Origin: Streptomyces lincolnensis
GTDB taxonomy: Bacteria; Actinomycetota; Actinomycetes; Streptomycetales; Streptomycetaceae
Assembly: GCF_021173675.1 (NCBI RefSeq)
Contig: NZ_JAIHON010000002.1
Span: 558,001-622,000, forward strand
Direction: 5' to 3'
DNA: 64,000 bases
Below the pieces are notes generated by a model. The model was not told the origin of the DNA. It made no database searches and worked only from the letters and a program-made list of their open reading frames with translations. Made by a program: the position numbers and the translations under genes. Shown here piece by piece: positions 55,354 through 63,021 of the stretch (the stretch's first letter is position 1; each line of letters opens with the position of its first letter).

Positions 55354-56606
55354 CATTGCTGCCGGGCCTCCTCGACACAGAGGCGATCCGTAAGGACTTC
55401 CCGATCCTGGACCGCCAGGTCCACGACGACCGGAAGCTCGTGTACCTGGACAACGCGGCGACCTCGCAGAAGCCGCGCCAGGTGCTCGACGCCCTGAACG
55501 AGTACTACGAGCGCTACAACGCCAACGTCCACCGTGGCGTGCACGTCCTCGCCGAGGAGGCCACGGCGCTGTACGAGGGCGCGCGCGACAAGGTCGCCGC
55601 GTTCATCAACGCGCCCAGCCGCGACGAGGTGATCTTCACCAAGAACGCCTCCGAGTCGCTCAACCTCGTGGCGAACATGCTGGGCTGGGCCGACGAGCCC
55701 TACCGGGTGGACTCCGAGACCGAGATCGTCATCACGGAGATGGAGCACCACTCCAACATCGTGCCGTGGCAGCTGCTGTCGCAGCGCACGGGCGCGAAGC
55801 TGAAGTGGTTCGGCCTGACCGACGACGGCCGGCTCGACCTGTCCAACATCGACGAGATCATCACGGAGAAGACGAAGATCGTCTCCTTCGTGCTGGTGTC
55901 GAACATCCTGGGCACGGTCAACCCGGTCGAGACGATAATCCGCCGCGCGCAGGAGGTCGGCGCGCTGGTCTGCATCGACGCCTCGCAGGCCGCGCCGCAC
56001 ATGCCGCTGGACGTCCAGGCCCTCCAGGCCGACTTCGTGGCCTTCACCGGCCACAAGATGTGCGGTCCGACCGGCATCGGCGTGCTGTGGGGCCGCCAGG
56101 AGCTGCTGGAGGACCTGCCCCCGTTCCTGGGCGGCGGCGAGATGATCGAGACGGTGTCGATGCACTCGTCGACGTACGCTCCCGCCCCGCACAAGTTCGA
56201 GGCGGGCACCCCGCCGATCGCGCAGGCGGTCGGTCTCGGCGCGGCGATCGACTACCTGTCCGCGATCGGCATGGACAAGATCCTCGCCCATGAGCACGCG
56301 CTCACCGAGTACGCGGTCAAGCGGCTGGCCGAGGTCCCGGACCTCCGGATCATCGGCCCCACCACGGCCGAGGACCGGGGCGCGGCGATCTCCTTCACGC
56401 TCGGCGACATCCACCCGCACGACGTGGGCCAGGTCCTCGACGAGGAGGGCATCGCGGTCCGTGTGGGCCACCACTGCGCGCGGCCCGTCTGCCTGCGTTA
56501 CGGAATTCCTGCGACCACGCGAGCGTCGTTCTATCTGTACTCCACGCCGGCCGAGATCGACGCACTGGTCGACGGCCTGGAGCACGTACGGAACTTCTTC
56601 GGCTGA
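55350..56606 (+). CDS. sufS: Cysteine desulfurase SufS
   Basis: A 418-residue PLP-dependent type II cysteine desulfurase that supplies sulfur. The PLP Lys236 lies in TGHKMCGPTG, and the catalytic Cys376 in RVGHHCARPVCLRYG. VYLDNAATSQKP and EMEHHSNIVPWQ are typical of SufS. The GTG overlaps the sufC stop (GTGA). Its sulfur acceptor is most likely SufU, encoded next. Confidence 0.98.
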   Translation: MTLLPGLLDTEAIRKDFPILDRQVHDDRKLVYLDNAATSQKPRQVLDALNEYYERYNANVHRGVHVLAEEATALYEGARDKVAAFINAPSRDEVIFTKNASESLNLVANMLGWADEPYRVDSETEIVITEMEHHSNIVPWQLLSQRTGAKLKWFGLTDDGRLDLSNIDEIITEKTKIVSFVLVSNILGTVNPVETIIRRAQEVGALVCIDASQAAPHMPLDVQALQADFVAFTGHKMCGPTGIGVLWGRQELLEDLPPFLGGGEMIETVSMHSSTYAPAPHKFEAGTPPIAQAVGLGAAIDYLSAIGMDKILAHEHALTEYAVKRLAEVPDLRIIGPTTAEDRGAAISFTLGDIHPHDVGQVLDEEGIAVRVGHHCARPVCLRYGIPATTRASFYLYSTPAEIDALVDGLEHVRNFFG

Positions 56607-56622
56607 GGGGCGTGCTGACAAG

Positions 56623-57090
56623 GTGAAACTGGACTCCATGTACCAGGAAGTCATCCTGGACCACTACAAGCACCCGCACGGGCGGGGCTTGCGGGATGGC
56701 GACGCCGAGGTACACCACGTGAACCCGACGTGTGGCGACGAGATCACCCTCCGTGTGAGGTACGACGGCACCACGATCGAGGACGTCTCGTACGAGGGCC
56801 AGGGCTGCTCCATCAGCCAGGCCTCGGCCTCCGTACTGAACGACCTCCTCGTCGGCAAGGACCTGGCCGACGCGCAGAAGATCCAGGAGACCTTCCTGGA
56901 GCTGATGCAGTCCAAGGGGAAGATCGAGCCCGACGACGCGATGGAGGAGGTGCTGGAGGACGCGGTCGCGTTCGCCGGCGTCTCCAAGTACCCGGCCCGG
57001 GTCAAGTGCGCCCTCCTGAGCTGGATGGCGTGGAAGGACGCGACGGCCCAGGCCCTGGGCGGAGCCGACGCCGAAAGGAAGACGGCATGA
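56623..57090 (+). CDS. sufU: SufU, zinc-dependent sulfur acceptor/scaffold
   Basis: A 155-residue IscU-like protein of the SufU type. The three Cys are in NPTCGDEI, GQGCSISQASASV and ARVKCALLSW, and the Gly-rich insertion distinguishing SufU from IscU is present. SufU takes persulfide sulfur from SufS. The GTG at 56623 (MKLDSMYQEVILDHYKHP) is preferred over the ATG 15 bp on. Its stop overlaps the sufT ATG. Confidence 0.96.
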   Translation: MKLDSMYQEVILDHYKHPHGRGLRDGDAEVHHVNPTCGDEITLRVRYDGTTIEDVSYEGQGCSISQASASVLNDLLVGKDLADAQKIQETFLELMQSKGKIEPDDAMEEVLEDAVAFAGVSKYPARVKCALLSWMAWKDATAQALGGADAERKTA

Positions 57091-57419
57091 GCGAGACCCT
57101 TGAGATGAAGCCGGCCTCGGAGGAAGAACTCCGCGAGGCCCTGTACGACGTCGTCGACCCCGAACTCGGCATCGACGTCGTCAACCTCGGCCTGATCTAC
57201 GGCATCCACATCGACGACGCGAACATCGCGACGATCGACATGACCCTGACCTCGGCGGCCTGCCCGCTGACCGATGTCATCGAGGACCAGGCCAAGTCCG
57301 CCACGGACGGCCTCGTCAACGAACTGCGCATCAACTGGGTCTGGATGCCGCCGTGGGGGCCCGACAAGATCACGGACGATGGGCGGGAGCAGCTTCGGGC
57401 GCTCGGGTTCAACGTCTGA
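57087..57419 (+). CDS. sufT: SufT / MIP18-family (DUF59) metal-sulfur cluster maturation factor
   Basis: A 110-residue DUF59 protein. LREALYDVVDPELGIDVVNLGLIYGIHID is the family hallmark, and the reactive Cys is in LTSAACPLTDVIEDQ. Such proteins help Fe-S insertion into client enzymes. The ATG has AAAGGA upstream and overlaps the sufU stop. It is the last gene of the suf operon and is followed by a 15-bp terminator stem. Confidence 0.94.
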   Translation: MSETLEMKPASEEELREALYDVVDPELGIDVVNLGLIYGIHIDDANIATIDMTLTSAACPLTDVIEDQAKSATDGLVNELRINWVWMPPWGPDKITDDGREQLRALGFNV

Positions 57420-57441
57420 GATCCGTACGTGAGCCACGTCG

Positions 57442-57473
57442 AAGCGGCGGTGCCCCTCGGGGCGCCGCCGCTT
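57442..57473 (+). terminator. Terminator of the suf operon
   Basis: A 15-bp stem with one G-U pair (57442-57456 with 57459-57473), a 2-nt nominal loop, followed by TCGTGTG. It starts 23 bp after the sufT stop. Confidence 0.82.
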
Positions 57474-57513
57474 TCGTGTGCTCGGGGCGGCTCCTGCTCA
57501 GGCCAGCCCCTGC

Positions 57514-58347
57514 TCAGGCCAGCCCCGCCACCAACCTGAACGCCGAGTCCGCCTGGTAGACGCCGCTGTGCTGGTAGGGGTCCAGGCGGAGTTGGAAGTC
57601 CTTGTGGCGGAGGAAGCGGCCGGGGTAGTTCACGGACTCGAGCATGACCGCGCCGGAGTGGGCGGAGCCGCGGGGGCAGAAGGTGGCGTCCTGGGCGAAG
57701 AGGGAGGAGCCGTCGTTGCGCTCGGAGCGGAGGATGAAGCTGCGGTGGCGCAGGTAGGTGCCGTCGGAGGTGGCGAAGGAGTAACAGGAGCTGTCGGCGA
57801 GGCCCTTGACCAGCTTGAAGGTGGAGTCCTCGCGGGACTCCGAGCCGCCGACGGGGTCGAGCCTCACCAGGCCGCGGCTGATGTGCCAGTAGCGGTCGGG
57901 GTAGTTGACCGAGCGGACCGAGCGCCAGGTCGTCGACGGCTTGGCGGGGGGTGAACCGGGCTGCGCGGTCGGGGACTTGGCCGGGGCGGTGGGCTTCGAC
58001 GCGGAGGGCGAGCCGTGCGGGGTGGGGGTCTCGCCGGTGGGCGGGGCGGACGGCGTGGCGCGCTTCGTGCCCGGTGACGTGGTCGGCGTCGGGGAGTCGC
58101 TGGCGTAGGAGATGAGGCCGGGGCCGGTCGGTGACGCGGAGGTCGTCGGGTTCGGGGCGGCCGACTCGTCGTTGCCGCCGTCGTGCCGGTCCGTCACGAC
58201 GATGGCCGTCACGCACGCGGCGACGGTGGCTATCGCCATCGCGCCGGCCAGCCACAGCCGTCGCGTACCCGGCACCCGGGTGCTGTCCGGTGACCAGCCG
58301 TTCTCCCATGGCTGGTTCTGCGGGGTGCGGGACGGGCGTTTTGGCAT
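57514..58347 (-). CDS. Membrane-anchored AbfB (CBM42) domain protein
   Basis: A 277-residue protein with a short basic cytoplasmic start, one membrane helix (LWLAGAMAIATVAACVTAIVV, about 31-51), an extracellular Pro/Ser/Thr-rich stalk of about 80 residues, and a C-terminal beta-trefoil AbfB domain. Three trefoil repeats are seen: SVNYPDRYWHISRG...LVRLDPV, TYLRHRSFILRSERN and SVNYPGRFLRHKDFQLRLDPY. AbfB domains bind arabinofuranose side chains; here there is no catalytic domain. GGAGGAA is 8 bp before the ATG. It may tether cells to plant polysaccharide or act as a sensor; the role is inferred. Confidence 0.9.
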   Translation of the reverse strand: MPKRPSRTPQNQPWENGWSPDSTRVPGTRRLWLAGAMAIATVAACVTAIVVTDRHDGGNDESAAPNPTTSASPTGPGLISYASDSPTPTTSPGTKRATPSAPPTGETPTPHGSPSASKPTAPAKSPTAQPGSPPAKPSTTWRSVRSVNYPDRYWHISRGLVRLDPVGGSESREDSTFKLVKGLADSSCYSFATSDGTYLRHRSFILRSERNDGSSLFAQDATFCPRGSAHSGAVMLESVNYPGRFLRHKDFQLRLDPYQHSGVYQADSAFRLVAGLA

Positions 58348-58558
58348 GCGCGGTTCCTCCAGCGGCACCGGGCGGGACACGGTTCCGGCTGTGATGGGGA
58401 GTGGTGGGGAAGTAGGTGAACGGTGAAACACTAGTGGAGGCAGGGAGTTGGCGGCAGGCGTTTGAAACGAGCGATCCCGGATCTTGGCCGACCCGGTGCC
58501 CCCTCGTCATCCCCGCCTTCCGGCCACCCGCCGTCCCTCGCCCGCGAGAGCGCCGTTA

Positions 58559-58572
58559 TGTACGCTCGTACA
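58559..58572. promoter_or_regulatory. TGTACG-CT-CGTACA operator-like palindrome
   Basis: Perfect 6-bp inverted arms around CT overlap the TACGCT -10-like hexamer of the SMR-TetR operon. A TetR-family gene is encoded in that operon, so this is its likely operator. Confidence 0.6.
58561..58566 (+). promoter_or_regulatory. Candidate -10 of a leaderless SMR-TetR transcript
   Basis: TACGCT lies 7 bp before the SMR ATG, with no SD. It is embedded in the palindrome. Confidence 0.4.
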
Positions 58573-58573
58573 C

Positions 58574-58894
58574 ATGGGATATCTGTTGCTCGCCGGCGCC
58601 ATCGCCGCCGAGGTCGCCGCGACGACGGCGATGAAGTACACCGACGGTTTCAGCAGGCTGCTGCCCTCGCTGCTGACCGTCGCCGGCTACCTCGTCTCCT
58701 TCGCGCTGCTCGCCCAGACGCTGAAGACCGTCAACGTCGGCACCGCGTACGCGATCTGGGCCGGCATCGGCACCGCGGCCATCGCCACCATCGGCATCGT
58801 GTTCCTGGGGGAGGGGGTGACCGCCGCCAAGGCCGCCGGGATCGCGCTGATCATCGCCGGGGTGGTGGTGCTGAACCTCGGCGGGGCGCACTGA
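58574..58894 (+). CDS. SMR-family multidrug efflux protein
   Basis: A 106-residue four-helix small multidrug resistance protein of the EmrE/QacE type. The proton/drug-coupling Glu13 is in AGAIAAEVAATTAMK, and the helix-3 aromatic Trp63 lies in VGTAYAIWAGIGTA; both fit EmrE rather than SugE-like Gdx proteins. It would act as an antiparallel dimer exporting cationic drugs such as quaternary ammonium compounds. It overlaps the TetR gene (TGATG), which probably represses it through the palindrome over its promoter. Confidence 0.94.
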   Translation: MGYLLLAGAIAAEVAATTAMKYTDGFSRLLPSLLTVAGYLVSFALLAQTLKTVNVGTAYAIWAGIGTAAIATIGIVFLGEGVTAAKAAGIALIIAGVVVLNLGGAH

Positions 58895-59439
58895 TGCCCC
58901 GGCGCCATGACCCCGGGCGACGGCAGCGGATCATCGACGCGGCGATCCGGGTGGTGGGGGAGAAGGGCCTCGCGGGACTGACCCACCGCACCGTCGCCGC
59001 CGAGGCCGACGTACCGCTCGGCTCCACGACGTACCACTTCGCCACCCTCGACGAGCTGATGGTCGCCGCGCTGCGGCAGAGCAACGAGTCCTTCGCCAAG
59101 GTCACCGCCGCGCACGGCGGCCTGACCGATCCGGACACCGACCTGGCCGCCGAACTCGCCGCCCTGCTCGGCGAGTGGCTGTCCGGCGAGCGCGCCGGTG
59201 TCGAGTTGGAGTACGAGCTCTACCTCGCCGCCCTGCGCCGCCCCGCCCTGCGCCCGGTCGCCGCCGAATGGGCCGACGACCTCGCCGAACGCCTCGCCCA
59301 CCGCACCGACCCGGTCACCGTACGGGCGCTGATCGCGCTGCTGGACGGCATCTGCCTCCAGGTACTGCTGACCGGGACGTCGTACGACGAGGCGTACGCC
59401 AGGGAGGTGCTGAGCCGGGTGATCCCCGCGGGGCCGTGA
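58894..59439 (+). CDS. TetR-family regulator of the SMR pump
   Basis: A 181-residue TetR regulator. The N-terminal HTH is RIIDAAIRVVGEKGLAGLTHRTVAAEADVPLGSTTYHFATLDELM. The C-terminal helices form the ligand and dimer domain. The ATG overlaps the SMR stop, so regulator and pump are made together, and autoregulation through the 14-bp palindrome is likely. The end of the gene provides the first copy of a 55-bp repeat that continues into the intergenic region. Confidence 0.93.
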   Translation: MPRRHDPGRRQRIIDAAIRVVGEKGLAGLTHRTVAAEADVPLGSTTYHFATLDELMVAALRQSNESFAKVTAAHGGLTDPDTDLAAELAALLGEWLSGERAGVELEYELYLAALRRPALRPVAAEWADDLAERLAHRTDPVTVRALIALLDGICLQVLLTGTSYDEAYAREVLSRVIPAGP

Positions 59440-59633
59440 GCCCTGCGGGGGCGTGAGGGAGGTGCCGCGCCGGGTGATCCCCGCGCGGTGCGAAGCCTGC
59501 GCGGGCGTCAGAGAGGTAGTGAGCCGGGTGATCCCCACGGGGCCGTGAGCCCTGCGGGGGTGTCGGGGAGGAGCTGCACCGGGTGGTCCCCACGCGGCGT
59601 GCACCCTGCGCGGGCGTCGTCGTGTGCCGCCCG
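59415..59633 (+). repeat. Four-copy imperfect 55-bp tandem repeat with hairpin potential
   Basis: Units start at 59415, 59470, 59524 and 59579 (periods 55, 54, 55), each opening CCGGGTGATCC or CCGGGTGGTCC. Copies 1 and 3 are most alike and 2 and 4 are most alike, giving a 109-bp higher-order unit. Each unit folds, for example CCCCGC with GCGGGG in copy 1 and CCCGCGC with GCGCGGG in copy 2. Copy 1 overlaps the end of the TetR gene. The rest fills the 284-bp gap before dapD. Confidence 0.85.
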
Positions 59634-59686
59634 TCGCCGCCTCGGGTGCGAGGTCCGCCCGGCACCTGAGACGCCCTCCGTGCTGG

Positions 59687-59717
59687 TTGGCCTCGGTGGC
59701 CTCCCGGCGGTTAGGTT
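59687..59717 (+). promoter_or_regulatory. Candidate leaderless promoter of dapD
   Basis: TTGGCC (59687-59692), 19 bp and TAGGTT (59712-59717) precede the dapD ATG by 6 bp, with no SD. Confidence 0.4.
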
Positions 59718-59723
59718 GCCCTC

Positions 59724-60713
59724 ATGACCGACACGACTGCTCCTCGTACCACCGGCGCTGTTGCCGCCGGCCTCGCCACCGTCGCCGCCGACGGCACCGT
59801 TCTCGACACCTGGTTCCCCGCGCCGGAGCTCACCGCCGAACCCGGCCCGGCCGGCAGCGAGCGGCTGGACGCCGAACGCACCCGTGAACTGCTCGGCGAG
59901 CACGGCGTGGCCGCCCTGGGCACGGACGAGGTGCGCGGTGTGGAGGTCGTCGCGGTCCGTACGGTCATCTCCTCGCTCGACGACAAGCCGCTGGACTCCC
60001 ACGACGTCTGGCTGCGCCTGCACCTGCTCTCGCACCGTCTGGTCAAGCCGAACGAGCAGAACCTCGACGGCATCTTCGGCCACCTCGCCAACGTCGCCTG
60101 GACCTCCCTCGGCCCGGTCGCCGTGGACACCCTGGAGACCGTCCGGCTCGCCGCCCGCGCGCGCGGCCTGCACGTCAGCGTCTTCGGGGTCGACAAGTTC
60201 CCCCGGATGACGGACTACGTCGCCCCGGCCGGCGTCCGCATCGCCGACGCCGACCGCGTCCGCCTCGGCGCCCACCTCGCGGCCGGCACCACCGTCATGC
60301 ACGAGGGCTTCGTCAACTTCAACGCCGGCACGCTGGGCACCTCCATGGTCGAGGGCCGTATCTCCCAGGGCGTCGTCGTCGGCGACGGCTCCGACATCGG
60401 CGGCGGCGCCTCCACCATGGGCACCCTCTCCGGCGGCGGCACGGAGCGCGTCTCCATCGGCGAGCGGTCGCTGATCGGCGCCGAGGCGGGCGTCGGCATC
60501 GCCCTCGGCAACGACTGCGTGGTCGAGGCGGGCCTCTACCTCACCTCCGGCACCAAGGTCACCCTCCCCGACGGCCAGATCGTCAAGGCCCGCGAGCTCT
60601 CCGGCGCCGACAGCATCCTCTTCCGCCGCAACTCGGTCACCGGCACGGTCCAGGCCGTCCCGAACAACGCCGAGTGGGGCGGGCTGAACGAGATTCTGCA
60701 CAGCCACAACTGA
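59724..60713 (+). CDS. dapD: Tetrahydrodipicolinate N-succinyltransferase
   Basis: A 329-residue actinobacterial DapD, transferring succinyl from succinyl-CoA in the lysine/meso-diaminopimelate pathway. The C-terminal half is a left-handed beta-helix of hexapeptide repeats ([75 protein letters not shown]). The conserved Glu of the active site lies in TSMVEGRIS. It is a trimer by family. A dapA-family gene lies 2.3 kb away. No SD, likely leaderless. Confidence 0.96.
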   Translation: MTDTTAPRTTGAVAAGLATVAADGTVLDTWFPAPELTAEPGPAGSERLDAERTRELLGEHGVAALGTDEVRGVEVVAVRTVISSLDDKPLDSHDVWLRLHLLSHRLVKPNEQNLDGIFGHLANVAWTSLGPVAVDTLETVRLAARARGLHVSVFGVDKFPRMTDYVAPAGVRIADADRVRLGAHLAAGTTVMHEGFVNFNAGTLGTSMVEGRISQGVVVGDGSDIGGGASTMGTLSGGGTERVSIGERSLIGAEAGVGIALGNDCVVEAGLYLTSGTKVTLPDGQIVKARELSGADSILFRRNSVTGTVQAVPNNAEWGGLNEILHSHN

Positions 60714-60826
60714 GGCCCGTTGATCACGTACGGGTTGCTCGGCGTGACCTTCTGGTGCTTTCGGCAGATGAACGGGTGGACGCAGAGTCCGATCAGACGC
60801 CGAAACGACGAACGAGGGGCCGAGCG

Positions 60827-61051
60827 ATGAGGAACGAGCGGGCGAGCACCGTGGCGCGTTGGCTGACCGGGACGCTGACGTTGGCAACGGTGTGCTGGCT
60901 GCCGACCGGGACCGCGTACGCCGACGAGACCAACAGCCACGCGCACAACGGCCCGCGGGTCGGGCTGGTCAACATCGGGCAGGTGGACGATCCGATGGAG
61001 GACGTGCTGGAGCACGTGCTGCTGTTCGGCGACGGATACTCCTGGAGCTGA
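60827..61051 (+). CDS. Small secreted peptide of unknown function
   Basis: A 74-residue pre-protein with GAGGGG before the ATG and a clear signal peptide (RWLTGTLTLATVCWLPTGTAYA, cleavage near residue 32). The mature part is only about 42 residues, acidic, with no Cys: it contains HNGPRVGLVNIGQVDDPMEDVLEHVLLF. A strong intrinsic terminator follows at once, so it is a dedicated small message. No family recognised; a cell-surface or signalling peptide is possible. Confidence 0.8.
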   Translation: MRNERASTVARWLTGTLTLATVCWLPTGTAYADETNSHAHNGPRVGLVNIGQVDDPMEDVLEHVLLFGDGYSWS

Positions 61052-61065
61052 TCGATCCCGCCGTG

Positions 61066-61113
61066 GGCCGGGGCCCGTATCGCATGTGTGTGCGGTACGG
61101 GCTCCGGCCTTTT
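61066..61113 (+). terminator. Intrinsic terminator after the small secreted peptide gene
   Basis: A 19-bp stem with two G-U pairs (61066-61084 with 61091-61109), a 6-nt loop and a TTTT tail. It is the only hairpin in the window that I saw followed by four T. Confidence 0.9.
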
Positions 61114-61237
61114 GCGCGCCCTCCTTCGTGGTCGGCGGAAACCTTTTCCGGACGGCCGGCATAGCGGCGCGGGGCCGCACGCGTCACAAGGGGCACAGGG
61201 GCGGGACACAGGGGCCGCCGGGGAAGAGAAGGTGACG

Positions 61238-61798
61238 ATGGATGCCGCGGAGCTGGACGGTTTCCGGGAGTTCGTGGAGAACAGATCGTCGGCGCTGCTG
61301 AGGACGGCCGTGCTGCTCTGCGGGGGAGACCGGCACGCCGGCGAGGATCTGCTGCAGAACGCGCTGGTCAGGGCGGCCGGCAAGTGGCAGCGGATCGACG
61401 AGCCCGAGGCCTACGTCCGGCGGATCCTCTACCGGCAGCAGGTCGGCCGCTGGCGGCTGAAGTGGCCGCGCCGGGAGGTCAGCGTCGCCGAGCCGCCCGA
61501 GGCGGGCACCGCCGGTGCCGACACGGTCGCCGCGGCCGAGCTGCGCGTGGTGATGCGCCAGGTGCTCTCCCGGCTCACCGCTCGCCAGCGCACCATGCTG
61601 GTGCTGCGGTACTTCGAGGACCTGCCCGAGTCGGAGGTGGCCCGCCTGCTGGGCTGCTCGGTCGGCACCGTACGGTCCACCACCCACCGCTCCCTCGCCC
61701 GGCTGCGCTCCCTCGCGCCGGAACTGGCCGCCCTGGACCCGGCGCGGACCGAGCCACGCCCGTCCCGTGACTTCTCACCCATGGAGGTGCGTCCATGA
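61238..61798 (+). CDS. SigE-family ECF RNA polymerase sigma factor
   Basis: A 186-residue group 4 sigma factor. Region 2 is FREFVENRSSALLRTAVLLCGGDRHAGEDLLQNALVRAAGKW, and region 4 is VLSRLTARQRTMLVLRYFEDLPESEVARLLGCSVGTVRSTTHRSLARLR. This is the actinobacterial SigE-family subgroup (ECF41/SigE-like small sigma factors), whose targets are mostly unknown. The ATG at 61238 is used; a GTG two codons earlier is possible. Its stop overlaps the start of a membrane protein that may be its anti-sigma factor. Confidence 0.93.
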   Translation: MDAAELDGFREFVENRSSALLRTAVLLCGGDRHAGEDLLQNALVRAAGKWQRIDEPEAYVRRILYRQQVGRWRLKWPRREVSVAEPPEAGTAGADTVAAAELRVVMRQVLSRLTARQRTMLVLRYFEDLPESEVARLLGCSVGTVRSTTHRSLARLRSLAPELAALDPARTEPRPSRDFSPMEVRP

Positions 61799-63021
61799 AC
61801 GTCGAGGAACTCGTCCGCGAGACGTTGCGGGAGCAGGCCGCCGCCCAGGGCCCGGCCGCCCCGGGCCTCGCCGACCGGGTGCTGGCCGTGCGCCGGCGCC
61901 GCCGTGTCCGCCGCCTCGCGAGCGTCGCCGCGGCCACCGCCGCCGTGGTCGCCGTCGTGGTGGCCGTGCCGATGCTGGACACCGGCAAGGGCGACGTACA
62001 TCCCGTCGGCACCGTCGGCCGGGACGGCATCCACGCCCACCCGGACCAGACACCGCCGAAGGACATGATCGCCGCGGGGCGGTCGGCGCTCGCCGCGTAC
62101 TACACGGAGAGCTTCGTGGCGCGGACGAAGGACGAGGGAACCTCCGAGCGGACGTACCGGCTCCTCGACACCCGCACCGGCACCTACCGGAAGGACGGCC
62201 GGTGGTCCCACGTCGCGGTGGCGCCCGGGTTGCGGACCGCCGCCGTGCTGGAGCGGAGCCTGCCCGCCCGGCGGATCGGGCTGCTCGACCTCGCGACGGG
62301 GGAGGTCGAGCGGTGGATCCCGGTCGACCACGGGGTGGGCGGGCTCGCGTTCTCCGGTGACGGCAGGAGGCTGGTCGCGACGACGTACGCCGAGAATCCC
62401 GACGCCCAGTTCAAGAAGCGGAACCCCCTCACCGGCAAGGACGGCTGGGTGGGCGTGCACGCGTCGCCCCGCACCGGGTTCCTCCTGGTCGACCCGGCCG
62501 CCGGCACGGCCACCTGGTCGCGGGTCACGAACGGCCCCGGGGTCCTCGGCCGCGCGGACTTCGCCTTCACCCGCGACGACCGCCTGCTCTTCGCACGGAT
62601 CGTCGGCTCGAAGGACGGCATGGAGCAGTTCTACGACCTCGCGGGCAAGCCGGTCACCGCGCCCGCCGACGAGCGGCACCTGCGCTGGGACGTCGGCGCG
62701 CGACTCTCGCCGAACGGCAGGCTGGCCGCCCTCGGTCTGGCCAGGGAGGTCGACGGCTCGCCGGGCAGGTCGTACTCCTCGATCCGCGACCCCCGCACCG
62801 GCAAGGAGATCACCAAGGTCCGCGGGGCCCAACTGCTCGCGTGGGCCGATGACAAGCGGCTCATCGCCTGGGAGCGGGTCAGCGGCCTGGAGGAGCCCTA
62901 CCGTGCCCGGCTCGTGCTGGTCACTCTCAGCAGCGAGAAGGTCGTCCCGCTCAGCGGCACGCGGATGTTCGACGACGACCGCGAGACCGTGGAGTGGGAG
63001 CCCGTCTTCGTCCGGCGCTGA
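61795..63021 (+). CDS. Membrane protein with cytoplasmic N-terminus and extracellular propeller, possible anti-sigma
   Basis: A 408-residue protein whose ATG overlaps the sigma-factor stop. The first 40 residues (NVEELVRETLREQAAAQGPAAPGLADRVLAVRRRRRVRR) form a short cytoplasmic helix region, followed by one membrane helix (about 41-60). The remaining 340 residues are beta-rich with WD/TolB-like repeats (GVGGLAFSGDGRRLVATTY, RLSPNGRLAALGLA). There is no zinc anti-sigma HxxxCxxC motif. Such proteins commonly follow SigE-family genes and may control them, but this is inference. It ends base-to-base with the convergent dapA-family gene. Confidence 0.85.
   Translation: MNVEELVRETLREQAAAQGPAAPGLADRVLAVRRRRRVRRLASVAAATAAVVAVVVAVPMLDTGKGDVHPVGTVGRDGIHAHPDQTPPKDMIAAGRSALAAYYTESFVARTKDEGTSERTYRLLDTRTGTYRKDGRWSHVAVAPGLRTAAVLERSLPARRIGLLDLATGEVERWIPVDHGVGGLAFSGDGRRLVATTYAENPDAQFKKRNPLTGKDGWVGVHASPRTGFLLVDPAAGTATWSRVTNGPGVLGRADFAFTRDDRLLFARIVGSKDGMEQFYDLAGKPVTAPADERHLRWDVGARLSPNGRLAALGLAREVDGSPGRSYSSIRDPRTGKEITKVRGAQLLAWADDKRLIAWERVSGLEEPYRARLVLVTLSSEKVVPLSGTRMFDDDRETVEWEPVFVRR

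Noticed and set aside
59415..59633. CRISPR array (repeat openings like GGGTGATCCCCGCG)
   Set aside because: The whole 55-bp unit is repeated, including the part that would be spacer, and no cas genes are present.
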